Part shown: positions 8,710-16,916 of the stretch, piece by piece
Numbering within the stretch: position 1 is the stretch's first letter
Layout of the letters: each line of letters begins with the position of its first letter
NCBI GenBank assembly: GCA_946407015.1
Contig: CAMJML010000010.1
Coordinates: forward strand, 40,001 to 104,000
DNA: 64,000 nt
Reading direction: 5' to 3'
Source of the DNA: an uncultured Selenomonadales bacterium
GTDB taxonomy: Bacteria; Bacillota; Negativicutes; DSM-1736; Dendrosporobacteraceae
The notes under the pieces: generated by a model
Told to the model about the DNA's origin: nothing
The model's input: the letters and a program-made list of their open reading frames with translations, nothing else
Databases searched by the model: none
Program-made: the position numbers and the translations under genes

Positions 8710-10179
8710 TTGAACAAAGGTGATCAAGGTTTATCCGCATGGCAATTGGCCATGATGGCACTTGGAACGGTGATCGGCGGTTCCTTTTTTCTCGGTTCGG
8801 CTGTTGCTGTCAAAGCTGCCGGTCCGGCGGTCCTTATCTCGTATTTGCTGGCAGGCGCAATTGTATTTGTTATCCTGTATGCATTGTCGGAGATGACGGT
8901 GGCTGATGCTGCTCCAGGCTCGTTCCGGACTTTTGCGGAGCGGGAATTTGGTCCGCTTGTGGGCTTTGTAGTCGGCTGGGTTTACTGGACCGGGCTGGTA
9001 TTAGCTATGTCGAGTGAGGCTACGGCAGTTTCCATCTTTTTACGCAATTGGTTTCCCAGCCTGTCTATCGGCCTAATGGGTTCACTCATTATTATTGGAG
9101 TTACACTGCTTAATTTACTGGGGGCCGACCAATTGAGCAAATTGGAAAGTGGTTTGGCAATTATTAAGCTGATGGCCATCGCGGGCTTTGTCGTTGTTGG
9201 ACTGGCGTTGATTGCCGGAGTCATTCCCGGACTGGGTGCAGTCGGAGCCGGCCAAATTCTCAGCGAACCGCTGTTTCCCAGTGGAATAGGGGGAATTGCG
9301 GGCAGCATGCTGATTGTTATGTTTACGTATGCCGGTTTTGAGATTATCGGGCTGGCCGCTTCCGAGGCCCGCAATCCGCATCAGACCATCCCGCAAGCCA
9401 TTCGCTATACCGTATTTGGCCTGGTTGGCCTGTATGTCACTTCTGTGATCGTGTTACTGGCCCTGGTGCCGACGACCGGACTGGTGAGTGACGAGAGTCC
9501 GCTCGTTGCGGCACTGGCCCGCTGGGGACTTACATGGGTTGGCAGTATTATGAATATTGTCTTGGTCACCGCAATTTTATCCACCATGCTGGCAGCCATG
9601 TTCGGCCTTGGCCGGATGATCCGGTCGCTGGCGGATGAAGGGCACGCACCGGCTTGGATTAAAGACCGCGGAGATATTCCTTATAGGGGAATTTTATTTT
9701 CCGGCTTTGCCATGCTGGTAGGGTTAGGCTTTGGCTTTTTACTGCCTCAACAGGTTTATCTGTTTTTGGTCAGCTCAGGTGGCTTTGCCTTACTGTTTGC
9801 GTATGTGGTGATCCTGGCTACACACTATAAGCATCGAAAAAGCTGTGGCTGTCCGCCGCAAGGCGAATGTCAGCTGCCTGGGTATCCGTATACCTCGTGG
9901 CTGGCTTTGGGAGGGAGCCTGGCTATCATGGTCAGTATGCCGCTCATTCCAGGCCAGGGATCGGGTTTGCTGGCTGGGATCATCCTGATAGCCGTGTTTG
10001 CAGGCCTGTTTTATGTTAAAGCCCGTTACCAGTCCCGGCCGGAGCAAGCTTGGTCTGCTCCCACCGTTCGTCCGCCTCTTGATTTGCAGCTTGAGGTTTC
10101 CGAGGAACTTTCCCAACAACCGCAGCCAACAGCTGACGAGCAACCGGTGCAGGAAAAACAAGAGAAAGAGAAAGAGTAA
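8710..10179 (+). CDS. amino acid permease (APC superfamily)
   Basis: A 489-residue polytopic membrane protein with about 12 helices. The first helix has the APC substrate-binding glycine motif (GTVIGGSFFLGSA), and helix 6 has the conserved FTYAGFEIIGLAASEARNP segment of amino acid transporters. The cytoplasmic tail (last 40 residues) is rich in Glu and Gln. A loop has CGCPPQGEC, an unusual cysteine cluster between helices 10 and 11. TTG at 8710 is chosen because GGAGG lies 7 bases before it; a TTG at 8692 has none. The substrate cannot be fixed. Confidence 0.88.
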   Translation: MNKGDQGLSAWQLAMMALGTVIGGSFFLGSAVAVKAAGPAVLISYLLAGAIVFVILYALSEMTVADAAPGSFRTFAEREFGPLVGFVVGWVYWTGLVLAMSSEATAVSIFLRNWFPSLSIGLMGSLIIIGVTLLNLLGADQLSKLESGLAIIKLMAIAGFVVVGLALIAGVIPGLGAVGAGQILSEPLFPSGIGGIAGSMLIVMFTYAGFEIIGLAASEARNPHQTIPQAIRYTVFGLVGLYVTSVIVLLALVPTTGLVSDESPLVAALARWGLTWVGSIMNIVLVTAILSTMLAAMFGLGRMIRSLADEGHAPAWIKDRGDIPYRGILFSGFAMLVGLGFGFLLPQQVYLFLVSSGGFALLFAYVVILATHYKHRKSCGCPPQGECQLPGYPYTSWLALGGSLAIMVSMPLIPGQGSGLLAGIILIAVFAGLFYVKARYQSRPEQAWSAPTVRPPLDLQLEVSEELSQQPQPTADEQPVQEKQEKEKE

Positions 10180-10182
10180 GCG

Positions 10183-10219
10183 AAGCCCGGACGGCCACAA
10201 GCCATTCCGGGCTTTTTAT
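10183..10219 (+). terminator. intrinsic terminator
   Basis: AAGCCCGGA (10183-10191) pairs with TCCGGGCTT (10206-10214), followed by T5. It ends the permease gene just before the convergent MFS gene. Confidence 0.8.
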
Positions 10220-11385
10220 CAATTTGGACGTTTACAGGGGTGAACCGGAACGGCCGTTAGTTTTTGCACCCAGGCGATCGAACAGGCCACCAGAGCCATG
10301 GCGGCCATGCTGATCACTAAGCAGGGCAATACTCCGCTGAATTGGGTGACAACACCGGATAGAAACAATCCGGTAATCCCTCCGGTTGAGGCAATGGTAA
10401 TTAAAAAGGTGATCAGGTTGGAAGAGGGGCGGGAGATTTGCTGGGTTCCGTAAGATAAGAGGGAAGCGTAAATTCCTGCATAACTAAACCCCATAATGGC
10501 TGCAGCCAGGGTCATGATCAAATAGGAACGGGTGCTCAGCAGCAGGGTAAAAGCGATAACGGCCGTTGTTGAACAGGCGAGCAGGTATTTTTCCACCTGG
10601 AGAATCCGGACGATGAAGCCTGAACAAAAACGGCCAATTGCCATCAAGATGAAAAAGAAGAACAAAATAAAACTCGCTTCTTCCGGCGATTGCCCAAGGC
10701 TTTGGCGGAAATAGGCCGCACTCCAGTTGACAACAATATATTCTGATAATACATAGAAGAACAACGCTGCGCCAATGAGATAGACGGCCTTGCCCCAAGG
10801 CTCATGGACGGCAGGAGGGTGCTGAATCAGCGAGTCGCGGACAATGGCAAATTTAGCTGTCAGTGCCCAGCAGGCGGCCGTCAGGATGAGGAAAAGAGCG
10901 AAAGTGAAGAAAATCTGCCAGGAAAAAAACTGAGCAAGACTGCCGCTGATCAAAGGGGCGGTTACAGCGCCAAAACTGTAGCAAAAATTCAACAGGTTTA
11001 AGCGGGCCGGCCGTTCCTGGTTGTTATAAAGATGAACAATCATATAGTTGGCTATGGCGATCAACATGCCGTTGCTGATTCCTAAAAGGGTCATAAAGAC
11101 AGCAAACAAACCGGCAAGCGGATAGGTTATCATCAGCATGAGACTAAAAAACATCAGGAACAGGGCGCTGAGCAGCAGGCTTTTGAGTGAACTTCTTGCC
11201 AGCAGCCAGCCTGAGAGCGGCATGGCCAAGGTGCTGCCGATGGGGAGCAGAGCTAAAATATAGCCGATCACATAAGCCTCAACTTTCAGGGTGGAGCCAA
11301 TATCAATGAGCGTAACACCAAACAAGGTGGTTGTAAAACCTAAGATGAAAAACAGGAGATAGGCTAGATAGGTAAGCCTTTTCAA
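10219..11385 (-). CDS. MFS transporter (TsgA/FucP-like)
   Basis: A 388-residue major facilitator protein with 12 predicted membrane helices. The length and short loops resemble the TsgA/fucose-permease branch of sugar and small-solute carriers. The A-motif region between helices 2 and 3 (GWLLARSSLKSLL) is degenerate. It stands alone, between a terminator and a divergent ABC-F gene. The substrate is unknown. Confidence 0.82.
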   Translation of the reverse strand: MKRLTYLAYLLFFILGFTTTLFGVTLIDIGSTLKVEAYVIGYILALLPIGSTLAMPLSGWLLARSSLKSLLLSALFLMFFSLMLMITYPLAGLFAVFMTLLGISNGMLIAIANYMIVHLYNNQERPARLNLLNFCYSFGAVTAPLISGSLAQFFSWQIFFTFALFLILTAACWALTAKFAIVRDSLIQHPPAVHEPWGKAVYLIGAALFFYVLSEYIVVNWSAAYFRQSLGQSPEEASFILFFFFILMAIGRFCSGFIVRILQVEKYLLACSTTAVIAFTLLLSTRSYLIMTLAAAIMGFSYAGIYASLLSYGTQQISRPSSNLITFLITIASTGGITGLFLSGVVTQFSGVLPCLVISMAAMALVACSIAWVQKLTAVPVHPCKRPN

Positions 11386-11581
11386 ATGACGTTGAGACCT
11401 CCTTCGGCATTTGCATGCACAATCCCTTACCCTCTATTTTAGAAGAATAACCTATAAATGCAATACCGGTTTGCAAAAAGGCCAAGAATCTCCAACTTGT
11501 TGTTTAAATAACCAGTAGATTTATGTTACAGTATAACCATATAAAAAAATTGCGGAGTACAACCCGTCAAACTGGAGTTAT

Positions 11582-13498
11582 ATGATGAATTTATTATCAA
11601 TTGAAAACTTATCCAAATCTTACGGCGACCGGGTCCTGTTTGACCAGGTTTCCTTGGGCATTGATGATGCCGATAAAATTGGCCTGATTGGAGTAAACGG
11701 AACAGGAAAGACCACTTTTTTGCGGATTGTTGCCGGTCAGGAGACGGCCGACAGCGGAATCTTGATAAAAGGAAACGGGGTAAAGATTGAATATTTGCCG
11801 CAAAATCCGGAATTTGATGCCGCGGCCAGTGTTTTAGAACAAGTATTTAAAGGAAATTCTCCGGTTATGCAGGCGCTGCGTGATTATGAGCGGACGTTAG
11901 CTCTGGCGGGCACAAAGGGCGAGAATGCCGCTTATCAGCAACAGCTTATTGACTTGAGCCAGCAAATGGATGCACTCAATGCCTGGCAGTTGGAGAGTGA
12001 GGCGAAAACCATCCTGACCAAGTTGGGCATCGCGGACTTTAGCGCTACCATCGGGCAGCTATCCGGCGGACAGCGCAAGCGGGTAGCTTTGGCCGGTGCG
12101 CTCATTCATCCGGCCGATTTATTGATCTTAGATGAACCTACAAATCATTTGGATCATCATTCGGTTGAGTGGCTGGAGCAATATTTGCATAAACGCAAAG
12201 GGGCCCTGCTGATGATTACCCATGACCGCTACTTTTTGGATCGGGTAGCCAACCGGATGATTGAACTGGATAAAGGCGCGCTTTATAGTTATACCGGGAA
12301 TTACAGTCAATTTTTGGAGCTGAAAGCCGAGCGGGAAGAACAGCGTGAAGCCAGTGAAAACAAACGGCAAAACTTATTGCGCAATGAGCTGGCTTGGATC
12401 AAGCGGGGAGCCCGGGCGCGCAGCACGAAGCAGAAAGCACGGATCGACCGCTTCGAACAGCTTAGTGCTATCAAGCCTTATATGAAAGACGGCAAGCTGG
12501 AGATACTGGCCGGTGCGAGCCGCCTGGGACGGAAAATTATTGAACTGAACCATATTGGCCAGAGCTTTGCCGGAAAGCCGGTGATTGACGATTTTGACTA
12601 TGTTGTACTTAAAAATGACCGGGTTGGAATTATCGGCCCCAATGGCAGTGGAAAATCAACCCTGCTCAATATGATTGCCGGTGTCCTTACGCCTGAATCC
12701 GGCAGTGTCGAAATTGGCCAGACCGTTAAAATTGGTTATTTTTCGCAGGAAAATCAGGAAATGGATCAAAGCCTGCGGGTCATTGATTATATTAAGGAAG
12801 AGGCAAACTATCTGACCACCGCCGACGGTGGCACCATCACAGCCTCCCAATTGCTGGAACGGTTTTTATTTCCGCCGGGTCAGCAATGGATGCCGATTGA
12901 AAAGTTATCAGGAGGGGAAAAACGAAGGCTCTTTCTGCTGCGGATTTTAATGAGTGCTCCCAATGTCTTATTGCTTGATGAACCGACCAATGATTTGGAT
13001 ATCCAAACACTCACCATTTTAGAGGATTATTTGGACGGCTTTCCGGGAGCACTGATTATTGTTTCTCATGACCGTTATTTCTTAGACAGGCTGGTCGATA
13101 AAGTGTTCAGTTTTGACGGCGAAGGACGCATCTCTCAGCATAATGGCGGGTATTCGGATTACCTGGCTGCACTGAAAGACATAGAGGCACTGACTGCCGG
13201 AGAAAAGCCCAAAACCGAGCCTGAATCCAAGCCGAAGATGCAGCCGTCACACGGCAGCCGTCCGCTTAAATTCACCTTTGCTGAGCAGCGGGAGTTTGAG
13301 CAAATTGACGGGATTATTGCCGAGGTTGAGCAGCAATTAAGTGCCGTCGGGCAGAAAATTAATCTTGCCGGCAGTGACTTTGAAGCGTTGCAGCAATATA
13401 TTGTTGAACAAAAAAGCCTGGAGGCCAGGTTGGAAGAACTTTTAGAACGCTGGACTTATTTAAATGAGCTGGCGGAAAAAATCAATAACAGGCAGTAA
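11582..13498 (+). CDS. ABC-F family ATPase (Uup-like)
   Basis: The 638-residue protein has two ABC domains and no membrane domain. Walker A motifs are GVNGTGKT and GPNGSGKS; signatures are LSGGQRKR and LSGGEKRR; Walker B regions end LDEPTNHLD and LDEPTNDLD, the ABC-F hallmark. The inter-domain linker is basic and helical (around residues 240-310). A C-terminal domain with a coiled coil (about 570-638) is typical of the Uup/YdiF branch. ABC-F proteins bind the ribosomal E site and rescue or tune translation; Uup also affects DNA integrity. ATG at 11582 or 11585. Confidence 0.92.
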   Translation: MMNLLSIENLSKSYGDRVLFDQVSLGIDDADKIGLIGVNGTGKTTFLRIVAGQETADSGILIKGNGVKIEYLPQNPEFDAAASVLEQVFKGNSPVMQALRDYERTLALAGTKGENAAYQQQLIDLSQQMDALNAWQLESEAKTILTKLGIADFSATIGQLSGGQRKRVALAGALIHPADLLILDEPTNHLDHHSVEWLEQYLHKRKGALLMITHDRYFLDRVANRMIELDKGALYSYTGNYSQFLELKAEREEQREASENKRQNLLRNELAWIKRGARARSTKQKARIDRFEQLSAIKPYMKDGKLEILAGASRLGRKIIELNHIGQSFAGKPVIDDFDYVVLKNDRVGIIGPNGSGKSTLLNMIAGVLTPESGSVEIGQTVKIGYFSQENQEMDQSLRVIDYIKEEANYLTTADGGTITASQLLERFLFPPGQQWMPIEKLSGGEKRRLFLLRILMSAPNVLLLDEPTNDLDIQTLTILEDYLDGFPGALIIVSHDRYFLDRLVDKVFSFDGEGRISQHNGGYSDYLAALKDIEALTAGEKPKTEPESKPKMQPSHGSRPLKFTFAEQREFEQIDGIIAEVEQQLSAVGQKINLAGSDFEALQQYIVEQKSLEARLEELLERWTYLNELAEKINNRQ

Positions 13499-13501
13499 CG
13501 G

Positions 13502-13547
13502 AAAAAATCGCCTAACCCTTGTTACACAGGGTCGGCGATTTTTTATT
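13502..13547 (+). terminator. intrinsic terminator
   Basis: AAATCGCC pairs with GGCGATTT, with an inner ACCC/GGGT helix, and T6 follows. It ends the ABC-F gene. Confidence 0.85.
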
Positions 13548-13589
13548 ATTTAGGGACAAGCAGAAAGTGAATATTCAGACAAATCGCCC

Positions 13590-13630
13590 TTGACAAACTA
13601 ACAACTTGATGATAATATTAAGTTGTTAGT
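13590..13630 (+). promoter_or_regulatory. promoter overlapped by an 11-bp inverted-repeat operator
   Basis: TTGACA (13590-13595), a 17-base spacer and TAATAT (13613-13618) form the promoter. ACTAACAACTT at 13597-13607 is repeated in reverse complement at 13620-13630 with 12 bases between. One arm fills the spacer and the other sits just after the -10 box. This is the arrangement of a repressor site for a dimeric regulator. Confidence 0.7.
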
Positions 13631-13648
13631 AAAAAAATAGGAGGTGCA

Positions 13649-14470
13649 ATGATGAAAATCGCACTGATTGGACTGGGAAGAACGGGAGAAATTGTTGCCA
13701 AATATCTCTTGGAAAAAGGTGTACTCAATATGGTGCTGTGCCGCCCCAATAGTGTAAAAGCCAATAAGGATTTAGGCAATTTTATCAATATGCCTGATAC
13801 CGGGATAATCATTGAACCTACCGATCATTTGGAGGAAAGATTGTTCTACCGCAAACCGGACGTGTTGATTGATTTTTCCTGCAACACGTTTTTACGCGAT
13901 AATATTCATATTTTAGCCAAGTGCGGCGTCAATGTGGTAACCGCCGTAACCTCCTATGAACCTGCTGAATTGAACAAAATCCGCCGGGTAGCCGATCGGG
14001 GGCAGATCGGTGTTGTGATGGCTCCTAATATTACATATGGAGTCAACATCATGATGCTCATTACCGAAATTGCGGCCGAACTGATGCAGGATTACGATTT
14101 TGAAATATTTGAAGAACATCATAAATATAAAAAAGACAGTCCATCCGGAACGGCTAAGAAAATTGCCGACAAGATCAGAAATAATCTGCTGGAAACGAAA
14201 GAAATACCAACCCATGCCGTCCGGGCCGGAGGAATTGTGGGCAAACATAAGGTCCTCATCAGCGGTGAGTTTGACCAAATTGAGATTGCCCATGAATCTT
14301 ATTCCCGCATTGCTTTTGCCCAAGGGGCACTAAAGGCAGCCCAGTTTATTCAGGACAAAACCGGTTATTATGAAATGACCGATATTTTTGAATACGAAAA
14401 AAGTCAGCGTCAGCGCAAAATTCGGGAACTGAAAGCCGAAAAAGAATTGGAGGAACTTGATCTGGCGTGA
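13649..14470 (+). CDS. DapB-like (4-hydroxy-tetrahydrodipicolinate reductase family) oxidoreductase
   Basis: The 273-residue protein has an N-terminal Rossmann fold (IGLGRTGEI) and the DapB catalytic stretch EEHHKYKKDSPSGTA near residue 155, so the general-acid His and Lys are kept. The nucleotide loop GLGRTG differs from the usual GAxGRMG of DapB. It is not next to lysine or dipicolinate genes, and it ends in a charged helical tail (about 20 residues) beyond normal DapB. It may act in lysine/dipicolinate synthesis or on a related substrate. GGAGGTG lies before ATG. A palindromic operator covers its promoter. Confidence 0.8.
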   Translation: MMKIALIGLGRTGEIVAKYLLEKGVLNMVLCRPNSVKANKDLGNFINMPDTGIIIEPTDHLEERLFYRKPDVLIDFSCNTFLRDNIHILAKCGVNVVTAVTSYEPAELNKIRRVADRGQIGVVMAPNITYGVNIMMLITEIAAELMQDYDFEIFEEHHKYKKDSPSGTAKKIADKIRNNLLETKEIPTHAVRAGGIVGKHKVLISGEFDQIEIAHESYSRIAFAQGALKAAQFIQDKTGYYEMTDIFEYEKSQRQRKIRELKAEKELEELDLA

Positions 14471-14512
14471 ATACCCATTTCATCATTTTGATTGGGCATG
14501 ATTCATCATGCT

Positions 14513-14550
14513 AAAGCACCATCCTGTCAATAGGATGGTGCTTTGTTCAG
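14513..14550 (+). terminator. intrinsic terminator (weak T-run)
   Basis: Thirteen-base arms (14513-14525 and 14532-14544) are perfectly complementary around a six-base loop. Only a short T-rich stretch follows. Confidence 0.65.
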
Positions 14551-14647
14551 CAAAAAATGACTTTATTTTCATAGCTAGTTGCGAAACACCTGAGAGATGG
14601 TCTATATTAAGTAATAGGACTACTGGTCTTTCGGAGGGGTTATTTAA

Positions 14648-15286
14648 ATGGCAGCGATGTATCTTTCTATCGCAACAGATATTGCTCAACGGATTATTAA
14701 TGATGAGTTTGCTATTGGCAGCAGAATTGCCGGACGAACCTTACTGGCAAGTCATTATAACGTTTCATCAGAGACAATTCGCAAAGCAGTTGCACTATTG
14801 AAGGACGCTAATGTTGTAGATGTATCGCAGGGGAAGGAAGTCACCGTTCTTTCAGTGGATGAAGCCTATCGCTTTATTGAGCACCATAAAAGTATGCAGT
14901 CCGTTTACTCTTTACGGCAGGAACTTGAAATTCTGCTTGAGAAGAAACATGATATTGATAAACGGCTGGAAAGTGTGCTCAGTGATATTATCGGTTATTC
15001 GGACCGGCTGAAAAATTTAAATCCGTACAATCCCATTGAAGTGAAAGTACCGGAGAATTCGCACATTGTTGGGCGGACCATTGCCGAAATCAAGCTGTGG
15101 CAGCATACCGGGGCAACGATAGTGGCCATTCGCCGTGGAACTCATATTATTATTTCACCAGGGCCGTTGGCCGTGATTGCCCCGGATGACCGGCTGGTGG
15201 TTGTAGGCGATACTGAAGTCCTGCAACGATCTACAAGCTTTATTAATAAGGCAAGAAGTTCACCGGACAGTGTGACCGTGAATTAA
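14648..15286 (+). CDS. GntR-HTH / RCK_C regulator, BusR-like
   Basis: A 212-residue protein with a GntR-type winged helix (about residues 1-70, SHYNVSSETIRKAVALLKD), a coiled coil (about 80-120) and a C-terminal RCK_C/TrkA-C domain (about 130-205). This same domain order is that of BusR, the c-di-AMP-dependent repressor of compatible-solute uptake in lactic acid bacteria. The inference is that it senses c-di-AMP and controls osmolyte or potassium transport. No transporter of that kind lies beside it, so its target is elsewhere or it controls only itself. GGAGGGG precedes ATG. Confidence 0.82.
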   Translation: MAAMYLSIATDIAQRIINDEFAIGSRIAGRTLLASHYNVSSETIRKAVALLKDANVVDVSQGKEVTVLSVDEAYRFIEHHKSMQSVYSLRQELEILLEKKHDIDKRLESVLSDIIGYSDRLKNLNPYNPIEVKVPENSHIVGRTIAEIKLWQHTGATIVAIRRGTHIIISPGPLAVIAPDDRLVVVGDTEVLQRSTSFINKARSSPDSVTVN

Positions 15287-15330
15287 TCGCCGTGCTGCTG
15301 ACGGTGAATAAAGAATAAGGGGGCTTTACA

Positions 15331-15696
15331 ATGGAATTTAAATTTGCGCATAACAACTTCAATGTTCTGGATTTGGAGAAGAGTCTGGCGTTTTATCGTG
15401 ATGCGCTCAATCTTGTGGAAGTGCGACGCAAGGAAAGACCGGAGTTTACCCTGGTGTTTTTGGGGGATGGGAAAACCGAGCACCGGCTCGAGCTGACTTG
15501 GCTGAAAGGCCGGACCGAGCCTTATCATTTAGGAGAAAACGAGTTTCATCTGGCTTTCACGGTTGAAGATTTTGACAAAGCTTACGAATTACATAAAAGC
15601 ATGAACTGTATCTGTTATGAGAATAAAGATATGGGCATTTATTTTATCTCTGATCCTGACGGATACTGGCTGGAAATTTTACCGGCCAACCGTTAA
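15331..15696 (+). CDS. gloA: lactoylglutathione lyase-like glyoxalase I (VOC family)
   Basis: A 121-residue VOC fold made of two beta-alpha-beta-beta-beta modules. Metal-site candidates are His8, Glu54 (RLELTW), His74 (EFHLAFTV) and Glu117 (WLEILP). GloA converts the thiol-methylglyoxal hemithioacetal to lactoyl-thiol and so detoxifies methylglyoxal. Because many anaerobes lack glutathione, the thiol cofactor may be another. GGGGG lies before ATG, 44 bases after the regulator gene. Confidence 0.82.
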   Translation: MEFKFAHNNFNVLDLEKSLAFYRDALNLVEVRRKERPEFTLVFLGDGKTEHRLELTWLKGRTEPYHLGENEFHLAFTVEDFDKAYELHKSMNCICYENKDMGIYFISDPDGYWLEILPANR

Positions 15697-15767
15697 TTTT
15701 AGGTATTGAGCAGGCAACACTGGGCAAACTGTCCAGTGTTGTTATTTCTGTATAAAGGAGCAGGGTT

Positions 15768-16094
15768 ATGCCGCAAATTATCATTAAAGGAATGGAAAAG
15801 CATGAGATTCAGGCCATCAGCAAAGCGCTCGTGGATGAATTGACGGAGATTATCGGCTGTCCGCGTGATTATTTTACCCTTGAGGCGGTTCTATCCGCTT
15901 TTATCCGTGACGGTCATGAAGTAAAAGCAAGCCCGCTTGTTCAGGTCAACTGGTTTGACCGGGGGCAGGCTGTTCAGGATCAAGCTGCCGCTGCGCTGGA
16001 CCGGCACATCCGGTCACTGGGGTATGAGCAAGTTGAAATCTTTTTTCAAGTTTTACAAGAAAACCGCTATTATGAAAACGGCAGCCACTATTAA
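15768..16094 (+). CDS. DUF1904 family protein (tautomerase-like)
   Basis: The 108-residue protein begins MPQIIIKGM, so Pro would be N-terminal after Met removal, as in tautomerases. The pattern of one helix between strands (HEIQAISKALVDELTEIIG) and the PRDYFTLE segment match DUF1904. The fold is that of 4-oxalocrotonate tautomerase; no substrate is known. AAGGAGCAGG precedes ATG. Confidence 0.75.
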   Translation: MPQIIIKGMEKHEIQAISKALVDELTEIIGCPRDYFTLEAVLSAFIRDGHEVKASPLVQVNWFDRGQAVQDQAAAALDRHIRSLGYEQVEIFFQVLQENRYYENGSHY

Positions 16095-16137
16095 CCGTAA
16101 ATAGCCGGATGAAATAGGTTGGGGCTAAAAAATTTTA

Positions 16138-16182
16138 AAAAATCAGCTGAAGCTTGAGGGCGGACGGCTGATTTTTATTTTT
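16138..16182 (+). terminator. intrinsic terminator
   Basis: AAAAATCAGC (16138-16147) pairs with GCTGATTTTT (16167-16176) and is followed by ATTTTT. Confidence 0.75.
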
Positions 16183-16255
16183 GGACAATCGCAAGTCGGA
16201 TGGAACGAACATAGTATAAAGCAAACAAACATTAGTAATTAAAGGAGGAAGTGTT

Positions 16256-16351
16256 ATGTGGGGAAATGGTAATGGCGGCTTTTTATTTATATTCCTGATT
16301 ATTATTGTAATATTGTTCCTATTCTGTTGGAATGACGATACCAGTTGCTAA
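16256..16351 (+). CDS. 31-residue single-pass membrane peptide (YjcZ-like)
   Basis: An excellent ribosome site (AAAGGAGGAAG) stands before ATG. The peptide has a Gly/Asn/Trp N-terminus (MWGNGNGG), a 17-residue aliphatic membrane segment (FLFIFLIIIVILFLFCW), and a short acidic tail ending in Cys. The layout resembles the YjcZ-type small membrane/sporulation peptides of Firmicutes. The function is unknown. Confidence 0.65.
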   Translation: MWGNGNGGFLFIFLIIIVILFLFCWNDDTSC

Positions 16352-16490
16352 CTTTCAACAGGCCTGACTTGTTGATGTTCGTCCCTTCAGGTTTATCCGG
16401 CTTATCCCAGATCAGCATGCTCTGTGCTACATAGTAAGGGCCTCGTATGAGAACGGCTGATCTTTGGATAAATGACCTAACCCCTTAGAC

Positions 16491-16526
16491 TTAGCCACCG
16501 CAACTTGCGGTGGCTAATTTTTTTTG
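16491..16526 (+). terminator. intrinsic terminator
   Basis: Thirteen-base arms (16491-16503 and 16505-16517) are perfectly complementary and eight T follow. It lies 140 bases after the 31-residue gene; the stretch between them shows no gene. Confidence 0.8.
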
Positions 16527-16565
16527 CTAAACGGAATTGGCATTTTTGCGGTTAGGCATTGGCAG

Positions 16566-16860
16566 TCAGCTTGAGCAGGGCGGCAGGGAAATCCGCCGCT
16601 ACGGACGTTCCCAACGCCGTTACCGGCAGCCAAGCTGCCGACGGCTGTGGTCACAAGTCCCGCGGCAGAAATCCCTGCCGCCAGCAACCCATTTTTTTAA
16701 TAAAGCTAAATCGCCTGTTTTACTCTGCGTTTTCAATCATGCCTTGCGCGATTTAATCGCGCTGTCTTTTGCGTTCCCTTTGAGTCCTTCGTGTACTTTG
16801 CGGTTCACGTTTCCCATCACCCAACAGCTACTTTTGAAACTGTTGGATAAAAAGACAGCC
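16566..16860. repeat. palindromic intergenic element, probably a dispersed repeat
   Basis: The GC-rich first part is bounded by GGCGGCAGGGA (near 16579) and its complement TCCCTGCCGCC (near 16673-16683), with an inner GGCAGC/GCTGCC hairpin. The second part has a CGCGATTTAATCGCG palindrome and a run of imperfect repeats built on TTTGCGTTC, CCTTCGTG and CTTTGCGGTTCACG. Such TGCGT/TTTGCGGTT-rich text is common in repeated intergenic DNA of many bacteria. A 108-codon frame across it has no ribosome site and a low-quality protein. No second copy is present in the window. Confidence 0.45.
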
Positions 16861-16916
16861 TAATCGGCCACAATAAGCTTAAGTGGATCGTCTGTTGATT
16901 CGGAAAGAGGGACTAC

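Noticed and set aside
16537..16863. 108-codon frame before cydA
   Set aside because: It crosses the palindromic repeat element, has no ribosome site and an Arg/Cys/Pro-rich, non-protein-like composition.
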